Below are positions 28,241 to 37,274 of a DNA stretch of 64,000 nt, piece after piece. Where the stretch lies: assembly GCA_019359675.1 (NCBI GenBank), contig JAHHGX010000083.1, positions 90,078-154,077 of the forward strand, written 5' to 3'. A program made the translations under genes and the position numbers. The notes beneath the pieces were generated by a model. It was not told the DNA's origin, made no database searches, and saw only the letters and a program-made list of their open reading frames with translations. Numbering within the stretch: the first letter of the stretch is position 1; every line of letters begins with the position of its first letter. This stretch comes from Calothrix sp. FI2-JRJ7. Lineage in GTDB: Bacteria > Cyanobacteriota > Cyanobacteriia > Cyanobacteriales > Nostocaceae.

Positions 28241-28363
28241 AATAAGTAAAAAACATAATAGACATCTCCAATAACTATCAAAACCTTTACCTAAAAGGCT
28301 TTTAGCCTGCGGATGCAAGCATTATAAATCAGCTGTTTATACGGTCGCCATTGGATTGACTCG

Positions 28364-28609
28364 ATGGGTTTATTTTTGGGAACTTGGCAAGGAACAAAAG
28401 AATCTAGAACTGGTTACTGGTTGCGTTGGTGGGACGAAGCAGGAAATTTACTACCGTGGGCAGTTGAAAAAGTTGAGATAGAACGTCAACGTGCCGAACA
28501 GGAACGTCAACGTGCTGAACACGAACGTCAGCAAAAAGAAACACTAATTGCCTATTTGCAATCTCAAGGTATTGACCCAAATAATTTACCTCCAATAGGT
28601 AGCAATTAG
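28364..28609 (+). pseudogene. Uma2 (DUF820) family protein, C-terminal fragment
   Basis: This 81-codon frame holds only the end of a Uma2-family protein: FLGTWQGTKESRTGYWLRWW, then WAVEKVEIERQRAEQERQRA repeats forming a coiled coil and a closing SQGIDPNNLP. The nuclease-like PD-(D/E)XK core that should precede it is absent. The upstream 75 bases contain no matching sequence. Confidence 0.72.
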
Positions 28610-28642
28610 TAGTTAATTTATTACTATGGCGAGTTAAGGCAA

Positions 28643-28707
28643 AGAAACCGGGTGTGTATGTAAAATATTTGTTTTCATTACAAATTACGCAAAGAAACCC
28701 GGTTTCT
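28643..28707. repeat. GAAACC palindrome doublet
   Basis: AGAAACCGGGT at 28643 and AGAAACCCGGTTTCT at 28693 are about 49 bases apart, like the doublets at 11560 and 47842. The left arm is decayed. Confidence 0.6.
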
Positions 28708-28733
28708 AAAATTCAACTTCTATATATAAAGTT

Positions 28734-29141
28734 ATGGTGACGTACAAAAGCGATTTAGGCAATATAAACTGGGGTGAGATGAAAGCGACTCTCAAGGAAG
28801 ATGCTTTTGATAATGGCAGAAGTCCACAACAACTTAAAAATTCTTTTGAAAACAGCTATGCAACTTGTATTGCCTATATCGATAATCGTATAGTCGGTAC
28901 TGCGCGCGTATTGTCAGATGGTGTTTGCAATGCCTATATTGTAGATGTTTGGACTTTCACACCTTATCGGCGCCAAGGTATTGCCAGTAAAATGATATCG
29001 TTATTACTAGATAAATTATCAGGTCAACATGTTTGTTTATTTACTGAAGATGCGGTAGATTTTTATGAAAAGTTAGGTTTTACTGAAGGTGACACTTATA
29101 TGGAAAAAGTAATTGGTAAATGGTTAATAAATTATTCGTAA
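28734..29141 (+). CDS. GNAT-family N-acetyltransferase
   Basis: A 135-residue GNAT protein with the acetyl-CoA loop YRRQGIASKM near 81-90 and a closing FYEKLGFTEGDTYMEKVI typical of small GNATs. No neighbouring gene gives a clue to substrate. It is preceded by a GAAACC doublet and followed by a TAGAGACG palindrome. Confidence 0.85.
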   Translation: MVTYKSDLGNINWGEMKATLKEDAFDNGRSPQQLKNSFENSYATCIAYIDNRIVGTARVLSDGVCNAYIVDVWTFTPYRRQGIASKMISLLLDKLSGQHVCLFTEDAVDFYEKLGFTEGDTYMEKVIGKWLINYS

Positions 29142-29151
29142 CATTGTGTGT

Positions 29152-29181
29152 TGTAGAGACGCGATAAATCGCGTCTCTACG
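29152..29181. repeat. 30-bp palindrome, TAGAGACG family
   Basis: TGTAGAGACGCGATA with its near-perfect complement lies between the convergent GNAT and lipoprotein genes, where it could end both transcripts. Confidence 0.85.
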
Positions 29182-29195
29182 TGTAAATGTAATTT

Positions 29196-30038
29196 TTATT
29201 TTATTTCTACAGTTAATTCGTAGGTAGCATTACCGCGAGTTCCTCCGACTACAATTTGGTAATCTCCATTTTCTGGAAGTTTTCTGCTCCAAATTGTAGC
29301 TTCTTGCTTAATAGTTTTACCATCTGGTGCGATGACATCGAATACAGCATTCTTTTCTAGAGATGTAATTTTTAGATTCATTTGTTGTCTTTGTTTGGCG
29401 CCAAGTAAGTAAGTGTCACGTTCTCCTCTAATTACGGATTGTTTTATTGTTGTTGAGTTGGCGCCACTAGCAAAGTTGACTCGTACAGGTTTTCTTGTTG
29501 CTGTTGCTTCTTTATCAGAGGTCGCGGTTGTACAATTGGCTTTAGTGAAGGTTTCTCTACCTGTATTTAACTTCGACTCAGTAATTGTCCACGTTTCTTG
29601 AGTATTTTGAGTATCGTTTTCAATTTTTGTAACAATTTTCAGTTTTGCTTTATCAGCAGCTAATTCTCCTGTCAGGGTTTGGTTATAAGAAGTATAGTAA
29701 CTCTCAGCAGGATTTTGGATAGTTGCTTGCACTGTACCATTAACTTTGTTACTAGCACTAATATTTATTTTCGCATTTGCATCAAGCGTTTTTGTTTTGG
29801 CAGAATAGCAATATGTTCCAGGCGCCAATTTTTTACCAGCTTTATCAGGTGAGGTTGTTGGTGATGTCTGGGATATAGGCGTCACTGTATCTGGTTGAGC
29901 GGATGCTACTGGACTAGATGTTACAGTCGGAGATACGGTTACAGAATTAGAATTGGTTTCCCCGCAACCTGTTAAATATAAAAAACTAATTACAACAGCA
30001 CCAGGGAAAAGTAGCTTGTTAATCATGATTTGTAGCAT
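29196..30038 (-). CDS. Putative lipoprotein with C-terminal beta domain
   Basis: A 280-residue protein with a lipobox (FLYLTGC, Cys near 25), then a Ser/Thr/Pro-rich linker (about 28-68). A middle beta-rich region has PGTYCYSAKTKTLDANAKIN. The C-terminal domain (about 188-280) has GERDTYLLGAKQRQQMNLKI and resembles pre-peptidase or lysozyme-inhibitor-like beta-sandwiches that follow secretion. It should be anchored to a membrane and face the periplasm. The function is unknown. A second ATG four codons in is an alternative start. Confidence 0.78.
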   Translation of the reverse strand: MLQIMINKLLFPGAVVISFLYLTGCGETNSNSVTVSPTVTSSPVASAQPDTVTPISQTSPTTSPDKAGKKLAPGTYCYSAKTKTLDANAKINISASNKVNGTVQATIQNPAESYYTSYNQTLTGELAADKAKLKIVTKIENDTQNTQETWTITESKLNTGRETFTKANCTTATSDKEATATRKPVRVNFASGANSTTIKQSVIRGERDTYLLGAKQRQQMNLKITSLEKNAVFDVIAPDGKTIKQEATIWSRKLPENGDYQIVVGGTRGNATYELTVEIK

Positions 30039-30553
30039 TTCCGCTCTTATTGATTCTTAAACGTAAAAACAAGCCGATTATCGTTGATTTCGGAAAAAAG
30101 CTGTAATATTTAATACTTTTTTCATATTTATCTAATTCCAATATGGTTTAATTCAGAATCTAGCCATGTTCTAAATATTCGGTTTAAAATCTCTTGATAA
30201 ATTCCTGATGTTAGTTCTGCGGAAATTTTTTCTTCGATTAAAAAAATATAACTTGCTAACTTTAAATTTAAAATAATGAACTGGTAGGGTGCGTGAAAGC
30301 TATTACAATCTACAACAGAAATGAAGTATTAAACTGCTTTCACGCACCAAGTATTCGTTGCTACTTTCACGCACCAAGTATTCGTTGTCAAGTTTTGTTT
30401 CCTTATATACATATTATTCTTCATTAATTCTATATTGGACATTTATTAATGCCAAATTGGCATATATTTCAGCTCGTTGGTGCGTGACGCTGAAGTCTTA
30501 TCATTACGCTCAGATTTTTTCATGGCGTCACGCACCCTACGTTTAAGCTTATT
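30039..30553. other. Intergenic region with TGCGTGA hairpins
   Basis: No gene. It holds two long hairpins of the GGTGCGTGA family (about 30284-30345 and 30478-30542). The 24-base sequence containing CTTTCACGCACCAAGTATTC occurs twice, at 30334 and 30364. Confidence 0.6.
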
Positions 30554-31683
30554 TCAAATATTAAGCTGTTGCTGTGCAAGGTGATAGTAAAGACCTTGCT
30601 GCTGCATTAATTCCTCATGGGCGCCGTGTTCAACAATAACCCCTTTGTCTAGAACAAGAATACACGAAGCATTTCGCACGGTTGACAGACGATGAGCAAT
30701 AATAAAAGTAGTACGTTGTTTACTAATACGGCGTAAGTTCTCTTGAAAGCGTCTTTCTGATTCAGTATCTAGAGAACTACATCGCAAATCTCGTTCTGCT
30801 GCCGCTGTCTTCAAAGTTGCCACTCCAGTCAGCATTTCTACTAGTGATGAGTTCTGTTTTGCAGATTCAGTGAATACATTTCGTGAAACTTTCCGCAGCA
30901 TTCAACTTGCCAGCACTGTTAATAAAATAATAGGTTTTAGTATACCAGTACTAATAAAGTTAGGCGCCAGTTGTAATAAACCATCAACCCCACATAAACA
31001 AATGCCATCAGCGCATCTAAACCAGTTGTGACAGCTTGACGGGTGAGAAACATTTGGATTTTTTGATTTTCTTGCATGCGCGTCACAATATCGCCAACAT
31101 GACGGTCAGCAAAAAACTCTAGAGGCAGATTGAGTGCATGACTGATAAAAGCACTAATTAACGTCAAATCTACACGGTTTGAGAAATAATCTAATAAGTA
31201 CTGACGAACGCCAAGTAACCCTACTCGCCAAATACCAAACAGCAGCACTCCTATGGCAAATACATGTAAAGTCATCAAGCTTTTGTGTACTACCACCTGG
31301 TCAAGAATAATTTGTGTAAACAGGGGTGTAACTAAGCCCAAGACTTGCAGCAAAACTGATGCCAGAATAATGCGAGCAAGCATTGAACTAAAAGGTAAGA
31401 AGGCACCCCATATTCTTCCGAAACATGGTTTAGTGCTAGGTATTTTTTGTAAAAGACTTGTTGGATTCAAAAGTAACGCATACCCAGTCCAACCTGCTCG
31501 TAATGCCTGGGCTGTTGTTCCAATTCCACCTTGGTGTACAATTACGCTAGCACTTGGGAAAATTTGTGAATATGGTGCATAGTCTATAGCTAAGATATTA
31601 TCGGCGTGACGGGAAAACGGAGTAATTAGGAGTAATTCTAATAATTCCGGGTCATGTCCAGGCTCAGCGTAGAACTGTTCCTT
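30554..31683 (-). pseudogene. Chimeric relic: glycosyltransferase fragment fused to ABC exporter
   Basis: On the minus strand an open stretch (31471-31683) encodes ILAIDYAPYSQIFPSASVIV then HQGGIGTTAQALRAG, the UDP-sugar-binding signature of a UGT-type glycosyltransferase. In the same frame it runs into ABC exporter transmembrane helices (VLLQVLGLVTPLFTQIILDQ, then FADRHVGDIVTRMQENQ). After a frame break near 30902-30937 the ABC nucleotide-binding tail remains (RTTFIIAHRLSTVRNASCIL). Walker A, the ABC signature and Walker B are missing. The parts come from at least two genes and cannot work. Confidence 0.82.
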
Positions 31684-32057
31684 CTACGGAGCGGGATAAA
31701 ACCCTTTTAGTCCGTTTACAGGTCATGACTTAATGAGGTTAGCCAGCCTCAAGCGTCGGTCAAGGATGAAAACCGATTTTCCCACTCCGGTTGAACCGAA
31801 GACCATTACAAGCCTGTAAGCCGTGTCGAGGCAAACGTTACCCAGTAATGGAGATTAGTCACAACCATGACAATTGCTATTTTCGGATGCAAATCTCCAA
31901 GCGAACCTATCGTAGTTAAAACAATTCGACTCACTACTCTACCTCTTGGTACCAATCGCAAACTTTTTTCTGTACAGGCATCATACTTAGTATGTTTGTA
32001 TACTTTTCGTTCGTGTAAATTACATCATAATTAGAGTATTATTGTGATTAACTTAGC
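31684..32057. other. Non-coding, GC-richer segment of unclear origin
   Basis: Bases 31684-31880 are richer in GC than the surroundings and form several potential stems (for example GTAGAA/TTCTAC at 31670-31687). A minus-strand frame encodes VMVFGSTGVGKSVFILDRRL, a sequence that looks like a Walker A loop, followed by a stop at 31730 or so. It may be the end of a transposon (such as an IS605-type right end) or debris of an ATPase. The remainder up to 32057 is AT-rich and should hold the promoter of the next gene. Confidence 0.35.
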
Positions 32058-33011
32058 ATGTTTATACAAAACGTAAATAACTACAAACAGAGAATTTTCT
32101 CAAACTTATATAATGCAGTTTATGAAAATTACAAAGGTTTAACTAAAAATCCTAAATGGTTATTAATGCGTAAAGTTTCGCGGTTTCAAGCTGGTCGAAC
32201 AATTAGATATTTTTTGACTCGTCAAAGTAAATTATCTCAATTAACTATAGATGAAAGTAATTCATATTTCACAAATGTTAATGTTAATGAAGTTGTAAAT
32301 CAATTGAAAGACGACGGAATTTTTCTAGGCATCAATTTACCTCAGTGCGTAGTTAAAGAAATAGTTGAATTTGCAGAATCTACTCTTTGCTATGCGAATC
32401 GAAAGCCAGAATTAGGATTTTATTATCATCAAAAAGAGCAAGCACAAATTAAAACAAAAAAACAGTTTATAGTAGGCAGTTATTTTAATACATCTTCACT
32501 TTGCCCTGCTATTAATAAACTCCAAAATGATGCTAAATTATTAGCAATAGCAGCTAAATATTTAGAGCGAGAACCAGTGCATCAAGGTTCACTACTTTGG
32601 TGGAGTTTTCCCGGAGAGAGAACATATCAACAACTTAGTTCTAATGGTCAACTTTTTCACTACGACCTCGATGATTACCGTTTTATCAAATTTTTCTTTT
32701 ATTTAACTGATGTAGATAAACAGAGTGGTCCTCATATTTGTGTTCGTGGCAGTCATAAGCAAAAAAAACTTTCACATTTAATACTGCGTAAACGAGAAAC
32801 TGACGAAGATATAATTAAGTATTATGGTGAAAAATCTCTAATCACTATTTACGGTCAAGCTGGTTTTGGATTTGTGGAAGATGGACTTTGTTTTCATAAA
32901 GGAATTGCCCCTACCAATAAAAATCGCTTAATTTTACAAATCGAATTTGCCACAACTGACTATGGAATGCAGCATGATATTAGAGACCCTTCATTATTAA
33001 AATGTATTTAG
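32058..33011 (+). CDS. Phytanoyl-CoA dioxygenase (PhyH) family protein
   Basis: A 317-residue protein with the Fe(II)/2-oxoglutarate dioxygenase fold. The HxD iron motif is in LFHYDLDDYRF near residue 200, preceded by LWWSFPGER and followed by VRGSHK; the distal His appears in LCFHKGIAPTNKNRL, with an Arg to bind 2-oxoglutarate. The substrate is unknown; cyanobacterial members often act in secondary metabolism. It stands alone between transporter debris and the arsenic island. Confidence 0.82.
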   Translation: MFIQNVNNYKQRIFSNLYNAVYENYKGLTKNPKWLLMRKVSRFQAGRTIRYFLTRQSKLSQLTIDESNSYFTNVNVNEVVNQLKDDGIFLGINLPQCVVKEIVEFAESTLCYANRKPELGFYYHQKEQAQIKTKKQFIVGSYFNTSSLCPAINKLQNDAKLLAIAAKYLEREPVHQGSLLWWSFPGERTYQQLSSNGQLFHYDLDDYRFIKFFFYLTDVDKQSGPHICVRGSHKQKKLSHLILRKRETDEDIIKYYGEKSLITIYGQAGFGFVEDGLCFHKGIAPTNKNRLILQIEFATTDYGMQHDIRDPSLLKCI

Positions 33012-33083
33012 CCTCTACCCAGGCGCCGTTACATGACAACTGATTATAATTTTAATCTAAAGTGTACCTGACGACATTGACAT

Positions 33084-33104
33084 ATCAATTTTTTTTTTAA
33101 TGAT
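33084..33104. promoter_or_regulatory. ArsR-type operator box upstream of aquaporin/arsR
   Basis: ATCAA followed by a T-run and AATGAT, an imperfect version of the ATCAA-N6-TTGAT boxes of this island. It lies 23 bases before the frame of the aquaporin fragment. Confidence 0.55.
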
Positions 33105-33126
33105 GGAGGTGTAGATTATTCTAGTT

Positions 33127-33474
33127 GTGAGGAAGCTTGATTTGGTTAAACAATCAGTGCGTCGTCATGAGTACGGAAACCGTAGTACCATAGTAAAGTC
33201 TTTTTTGAAAGAAGCCTCTAAAAGCATGCGCCTGCTTGCTGCTGAGTTATTTGGTACTTTGATTTTGATATTTGCTGGAACTGGCGCCATAGTTGTAAAT
33301 TCCATAAGTCAAGGTGTGATTACGCATGTTGGAGTCAGCTTTGTTTTTGGTGCAGTTGTAGCAGCGTTGATTTATTCGCTAGGACATATAAGCGGCGCCC
33401 ATTTTAATCCAGGTGTAACGTTAGCGTTTTGGACGAGTAAAGGTGGTTCAACAATTGGCTATATTAGTTGTTAA
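33127..33474 (+). pseudogene. Aquaglyceroporin (MIP family), truncated
   Basis: The frame encodes the N-terminal part of a MIP channel: a first helix LLAAELFGTLILIFAGTGAI and the first pore half-helix GAHFNPGVTLAF (NPG in place of the usual NPA). It stops after about 80 channel residues, so helices 4-6 and the second NPA are missing. The natural start is probably ATG 33226. Aquaglyceroporins such as AqpS occur in arsenic operons of some bacteria, where they let arsenite leave the cell, and this one sits directly before arsR. It is probably inactive. Confidence 0.72.
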
Positions 33475-33530
33475 TATAGAAGAAGTATACCCTGTTAGAA
33501 AAAACACCTAGAAAAAAGTACAGCAACAAA

Positions 33531-33860
33531 ATGCAAACTCAAGAAGCTACCGTTCCGAAGAATATCGCTGCTGGTTTTCATGCTCTTTCTGACCCTTTAC
33601 GGATTGGCACTTTGGAACTATTACGGAAACGAGAGCAGTGTGTTTGTGATTTGTGTGAAGTGTTAGGTGTCACTCAGTCAAAGCTATCGTTTCATCTCAA
33701 AATTCTTAAAGAAGCTGGTTTTGTTAACGCGCGGCAAGAAGGACGTTGGATTTACTACAGTCTGAATAGTTCTCAATTTGAAGTTTTACAAAATTATTTA
33801 AAAGATTTTAGTAGAATTAGTAAAATCACACCTGCTTCACCATGTTCTGATAAAACTTAA
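33531..33860 (+). CDS. arsR: ArsR-family arsenic-responsive repressor
   Basis: A 109-residue winged-helix repressor with the metalloid-sensing motif CVCDLC at about 37-42 and the recognition helix region TQSKLSFHLKILKEAG. Arsenite binding to these cysteines releases it from DNA. It is convergent with acr3, and its likely operators are the ATCAA-N6-TTGAT boxes around 33084, 35091-35160 and 39771-39954. It should therefore control the whole island. Confidence 0.94.
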   Translation: MQTQEATVPKNIAAGFHALSDPLRIGTLELLRKREQCVCDLCEVLGVTQSKLSFHLKILKEAGFVNARQEGRWIYYSLNSSQFEVLQNYLKDFSRISKITPASPCSDKT

Positions 33861-33867
33861 TAGTAGA

Positions 33868-33882
33868 GTGGGCGCTGCCCAC
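33868..33882. terminator. Hairpin between convergent arsR and acr3
   Basis: GTGGGC-GCT-GCCCAC is a 6-bp GC stem in the 41-base gap between two convergent genes, suitable as a shared terminator. Confidence 0.45.
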
Positions 33883-33901
33883 CGTACAAATTAGTTTAAT
33901 A

Positions 33902-35053
33902 TTAAAAAGGTTTAATGCACCTGGGGTCAAGTAGTGTAGCTTTTTCGGGTTCGCGTGGGAACCAAGCCGCTGTTCGCTTACAAAGTTCTACCAACACTAA
34001 CATAACAGGTACTTCTATTAAAACCCCTACTACTGTTGCTAGTGCGGCGCCAGAATTTAAACCAAACAACATCACAGCAGTGGCAATTGCAACTTCAAAA
34101 TGATTACTAGCTCCAATTAATGCTGCTGGCGCCGCATCTTCGTATGGTATGTTGAGCTTTAACGCTGCAACATATCCAATCAAGAAAATAAAATTTGTTT
34201 GAATAAATAGTGGAACTGCAATTAGTAAAATATGTAAAGGATTATTAACTATTAATTCTCCTTTGAAAGCAAATAGTAGAACTAAAGTAATTAATAGTGC
34301 AGTAATCGCAATTGGACTAAGATACTTTAAAAAACGTCTTTCAAACCATTCTCTACCTTTATGCTTTAAAATCCAGTAACGGCTATACATTCCTGCTATT
34401 AAAGGTAAACCAACATAAATTAAAACTGACAAAACAATCGTTTCCCAAGGTACAGCTAAATCATTTGCTGCCAGCAACCATCTTCCTAAAGGAGCATATA
34501 AAAATAACATTGCTAAAGAATTGACGGCTACCATTACTAAAGTATGTCCCTGATTACCATAGCAAAGGTATCCCCACATTAACACCATTGCCGTACAAGG
34601 TGCAATTCCTAATAAAATAGTACCAGCTATATAAGAATTAAAAATTGGTACTTCACTACCGCGAATTATTTCTGTCCCCACTATTAAAGGACGAAATAAC
34701 CATCCTAAAAAGAACTGAGCGAACACTACCATTGTAAATGGCTTAATCAACCAGTTTACCACTAATGTTAAGAGTACTGCTTTCGGCGCCCGAATAGCAT
34801 TAGCTGCCTGAGTAAAATCAATTTTGACCATGATGGGGTACATCATGAAGAATAAACATATCGCGATAGGTATAGATACTTGATACACACTCATCGCATC
34901 AAGCGCTACCGCAACTCCCGGAAATAATCTCCCAAGTACTATTCCCGCTACGATACATAAAAACACCCAAACAGTCAGGTATTTTTCAAAAAAGCTTAAA
35001 TTGCTACCTGCTTGTACCCTAACTCGCCTTACTTGCGGATTGTTTGCACTCAT
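33902..35053 (-). CDS. acr3: Arsenite efflux transporter Acr3
   Basis: A 383-residue membrane protein with about ten helices. The family hallmark is in [20 protein letters not shown], which carries the conserved, essential cysteine of helix 4. Acr3 extrudes arsenite with the proton gradient. The ATG at 35053 is chosen over 35074 because GGAG stands 6 bases upstream and MSANNPQ fits a soluble N-terminus. Two ArsR-type boxes lie 38-107 bases upstream of the start. Confidence 0.94.
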   Translation of the reverse strand: MSANNPQVRRVRVQAGSNLSFFEKYLTVWVFLCIVAGIVLGRLFPGVAVALDAMSVYQVSIPIAICLFFMMYPIMVKIDFTQAANAIRAPKAVLLTLVVNWLIKPFTMVVFAQFFLGWLFRPLIVGTEIIRGSEVPIFNSYIAGTILLGIAPCTAMVLMWGYLCYGNQGHTLVMVAVNSLAMLFLYAPLGRWLLAANDLAVPWETIVLSVLIYVGLPLIAGMYSRYWILKHKGREWFERRFLKYLSPIAITALLITLVLLFAFKGELIVNNPLHILLIAVPLFIQTNFIFLIGYVAALKLNIPYEDAAPAALIGASNHFEVAIATAVMLFGLNSGAALATVVGVLIEVPVMLVLVELCKRTAAWFPREPEKATLLDPRCIKPF

Positions 35054-35090
35054 AAACTCCACTCCGTGACACAAATTATCTAATTAAACT

Positions 35091-35160
35091 ATTTCAAAAA
35101 AAATTGATGCATAAGTTTCATGATAATCCCATCTTGGTAAAAGCATCAAAAAAAATTGAT
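35091..35160. promoter_or_regulatory. Two ArsR-type operator boxes upstream of acr3
   Basis: TTTCAAAAAAAATTGAT ends at 35108, and a perfect ATCAA-AAAAAA-TTGAT stands at 35145-35160. Both read as ATCAA-N6-TTGAT. A stretch after the second box (GATAAGTTTTGTTTTTTG) resembles the one after the box at 39886, so the two control regions are related. Confidence 0.75.
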
Positions 35161-35475
35161 AAGTTTTGTTTTTTGTATCGCACGCACTTACCAGAAGCTG
35201 TACATAAGAATAAATACAAACCACTGTCTCGACCTTTATTTATATATGTAAATCCTTATTCGTCTGAAAAACACTATGTTTACCAATTCGTTAACTTTTA
35301 TCTGCAAAAAGCATCTTCTGTTGCAGATTCTGTAGGTTATGTGTCTTTACCTGACGAAATCTATAGAATTGGTGTTGTTCACTTAAATAAAGGTAAAGTG
35401 GGAACCGTATTTGGTGGAGAGTCACAGTTTGATTTGACGATAGGACAGTTACTACAAAAGCAGAAGCAATTTTAG
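35161..35475 (+). pseudogene. PstS-like phosphate/arsenate-binding protein, C-terminal fragment
   Basis: The frame encodes only the last third of a PstS-family binding protein: LPEAVHKNKYKPLSRPLFIY, VNPYSSEKHYVYQFVNFYL and a YVSLPDEIYRIG tail. Upstream it joins directly onto an ArsR-box promoter. The truncated gene at 40000-40818 stops at the matching point (EEAPLPS), so the two fragments together would form one complete protein. The 35161 start marks the promoter joint; the frame itself opens at 35104. Confidence 0.72.
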
Positions 35476-35589
35476 GTTCATTTAACTCCGTGCCTCTTAC
35501 TATTTGGCTCATTCCGGCGCCTTCAATTTACGGTCGGCGCCAGATGATTTATCATTTCTATTTAATTCACGACTTCTGCTACTTGACAA

Positions 35590-35605
35590 ATCAAGTTTTT
35601 TTGAA
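35590..35605. promoter_or_regulatory. Isolated ArsR-type box
   Basis: ATCAA-GTTTTT-TTGAA resembles the island boxes but lies between the PstS fragment and the end of the phosphatase gene, where no start follows. It may be a leftover of rearrangement. Confidence 0.4.
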
Positions 35606-35616
35606 ATGATAGAGTT

Positions 35617-35712
35617 ATATCATGTCCGGTAACGTAACCGTAATAAAATACTCGTAGAGACGCGATTGAACCCTTGTTCTCTACATTATGGGCAATCAAC
35701 CGGACATGATAT
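35617..35712. repeat. Inverted repeat ATATCATGTCCGGT
   Basis: Perfect 14-bp arms at 35617-35630 and 35699-35712 enclose 68 bases that contain a decayed TAGAGACG repeat. The right arm overlaps the last codons of the phosphatase gene. Confidence 0.7.
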
Positions 35713-36166
35713 GATCTGCCAACGAAAGTAAAAAGCTAGTTTGAGCTTGTTCTAAATGAACTGAAGGGTTAGCATCTTGAATTTTTTGCATTGCATCGCT
35801 GTAAGAATAGCCGTTGAAAATTAGGTAAGAAGCCAGCATTGTACCTGTGCGATGTACTCCACCTGTACAATGAACTGCTACAGCATGACCTAGGGAATTT
35901 TGAATGTTAACAAATTGTTGTAATTCCTGAAGCTGTTCTCGGCTTGGTGAGCTACCTACATCGATGGGCAGCCAAAGGTGAGGGATACCGAACTGCTCGT
36001 ATAAATCTAAGTTTGCTGGGTAATTCATGACTGAAACAATTGCACTAATTCCCGCAGTTTTCAGTTCGCTTAGTTCTTCTAGGGTTGGTTTACGAACACC
36101 TGCTAATGTGTTTGGGATTACCCACCATAAATTTTCTGCAATTGACTGGGTTGTTGGCTGTTGCAT
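35696..36166 (-). CDS. Dual-specificity protein phosphatase-like protein
   Basis: A 156-residue CX5R phosphatase. The active loop HCTGGVHRTGT (near 103-113) holds the catalytic Cys and Arg, and the general-acid Asp is likely in LPIDVGSSPS. The start at 36166 (MQQPTTQSIAENLWWVIPNT) fits better than 36217. It is the last gene of the GAPDH-arsJ-PBP operon, with a 102-base gap that holds a GGTGCGTGG hairpin. Arsenate reductases of the low-molecular-weight phosphatase and Cdc25-like types use the same CX5R chemistry, so a role with arsenate is possible; this is inference. Confidence 0.82.
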   Translation of the reverse strand: MQQPTTQSIAENLWWVIPNTLAGVRKPTLEELSELKTAGISAIVSVMNYPANLDLYEQFGIPHLWLPIDVGSSPSREQLQELQQFVNIQNSLGHAVAVHCTGGVHRTGTMLASYLIFNGYSYSDAMQKIQDANPSVHLEQAQTSFLLSLADHIMSG

Positions 36167-36198
36167 TGAGTTTAACCTTTGTATTTTTTCGATGTTGT

Positions 36199-36262
36199 TT
36201 GGTGCGTGGCGCCGCAAAATTACTGCTTCGTTGTTAGGTTATTGTTGGCGCCACACACCCTA
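36199..36262. repeat. GGTGCGTGGCGCC hairpin
   Basis: GGTGCGTGGCGCC on the left pairs with GGCGCCACACACC on the right, in the gap between the phosphatase and PBP genes. It combines the TGCGTGA hairpin family with the GGCGCC palindrome. Confidence 0.65.
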
Positions 36263-36268
36263 CGTTAT

Positions 36269-37240
36269 CTATTGAATAGGAATAAAACCTGCTCTTTTGA
36301 TTATTTGTTGTCCTTGAGTAGATAAGGTGAAGTCTATAAATTGTTTTGTTGCTGGATTGGTTTTTTGTGGTACTGCTAGGTAGACTACTCGACTGATTGG
36401 ATAAGATGCGTTTTGAATAGCAGTTTGATCTGTGGGGGATATTCCATCAATTGGAACGATGCGAACGGTTTTTTGGTTTTCAATTTGGGTTACGGTACTA
36501 TAACTTATGCCATCTTTCCCTAACGCTCGCAATATTGGTGTGGTTTCATCTCGTTCAAGCGTTTTAAAGTTTGCCCCATCTGGAGAAAATCCTTCTCCTA
36601 AAAGAACTACATCTTCAAAGAAGGTGTGAGTACCGCTATCGCGAGAACGGTTAATTACTTTGATTGGTGCGTTGGGTCCCCCCACTTCCGACCAGTTTGT
36701 AATTTTTCCTTGGAATATTTCTTTTAATTGCGCCATTGTCAATCCCCCTTGGTAGGGATTGTTGATACCTATTGTTACAGCTAAAGCGTCTTTTGCAATT
36801 GGAATTCCCACAAGACCTGCTTGAATTTCTCCTGGTTTCAGGCGCCGGGAAGAAGCAGCCATCAAAACTTTACCATCAATTAGATTTTTGATCCCCGCAT
36901 TAGTTCCATTTGGCTTACCATCGGGTACACCATAAGTTGTAGACAAAGATGGATTTATTAATGAAAAAGCTATTTGTAACTGTTTAATCGCAGCGACCAT
37001 TGTTACGCTACCATCAATAGTCAACACACTGGGGCTTGGCAAACTGGTGTCTAAGCTCGACGTTCCAATAATTTGATTTGTAGAATTTTGGAGTTGACGA
37101 TTTTGATTATCGTCAGTTTTCTCTATGCTCTGATTAGAGAAATTACCTTGGAAGTACCATATACCACCTGCTGCTAGCCCGCCAGTGATAAGCAGAGCTA
37201 AGACCAACGTTAAGGTTTCTTTGTTGCTTGCTTTTGACAT
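36269..37240 (-). CDS. PstS-like oxyanion-binding protein in the arsenic operon
   Basis: A 323-residue protein with an N-terminal membrane helix (about 9-29) and a PBP-like domain: LTIDGSVTMVAAIKQL, IFQGKITNWSEVGGPNAPIK and RSRDSGTHTFFEDVVL, which match the anion-binding loops of phosphate-binding proteins. It lies 34 bases downstream of arsJ in the same operon. A phosphate or arsenate ligand is likely from the fold. No ABC permease or ATPase genes are next to it, so it may work with another Pst system or as a sensor. Confidence 0.86.
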   Translation of the reverse strand: MSKASNKETLTLVLALLITGGLAAGGIWYFQGNFSNQSIEKTDDNQNRQLQNSTNQIIGTSSLDTSLPSPSVLTIDGSVTMVAAIKQLQIAFSLINPSLSTTYGVPDGKPNGTNAGIKNLIDGKVLMAASSRRLKPGEIQAGLVGIPIAKDALAVTIGINNPYQGGLTMAQLKEIFQGKITNWSEVGGPNAPIKVINRSRDSGTHTFFEDVVLLGEGFSPDGANFKTLERDETTPILRALGKDGISYSTVTQIENQKTVRIVPIDGISPTDQTAIQNASYPISRVVYLAVPQKTNPATKQFIDFTLSTQGQQIIKRAGFIPIQ

Positions 37241-37274
37241 ATATTAGGTATTTTAAATGGGTAAAACCCTTTAG

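Noticed and set aside
31684..31880. tRNA or group II intron
   Set aside because: No cloverleaf with a GTTCGA-type T-loop and no intron domain V could be drawn; left as an unassigned structured segment.
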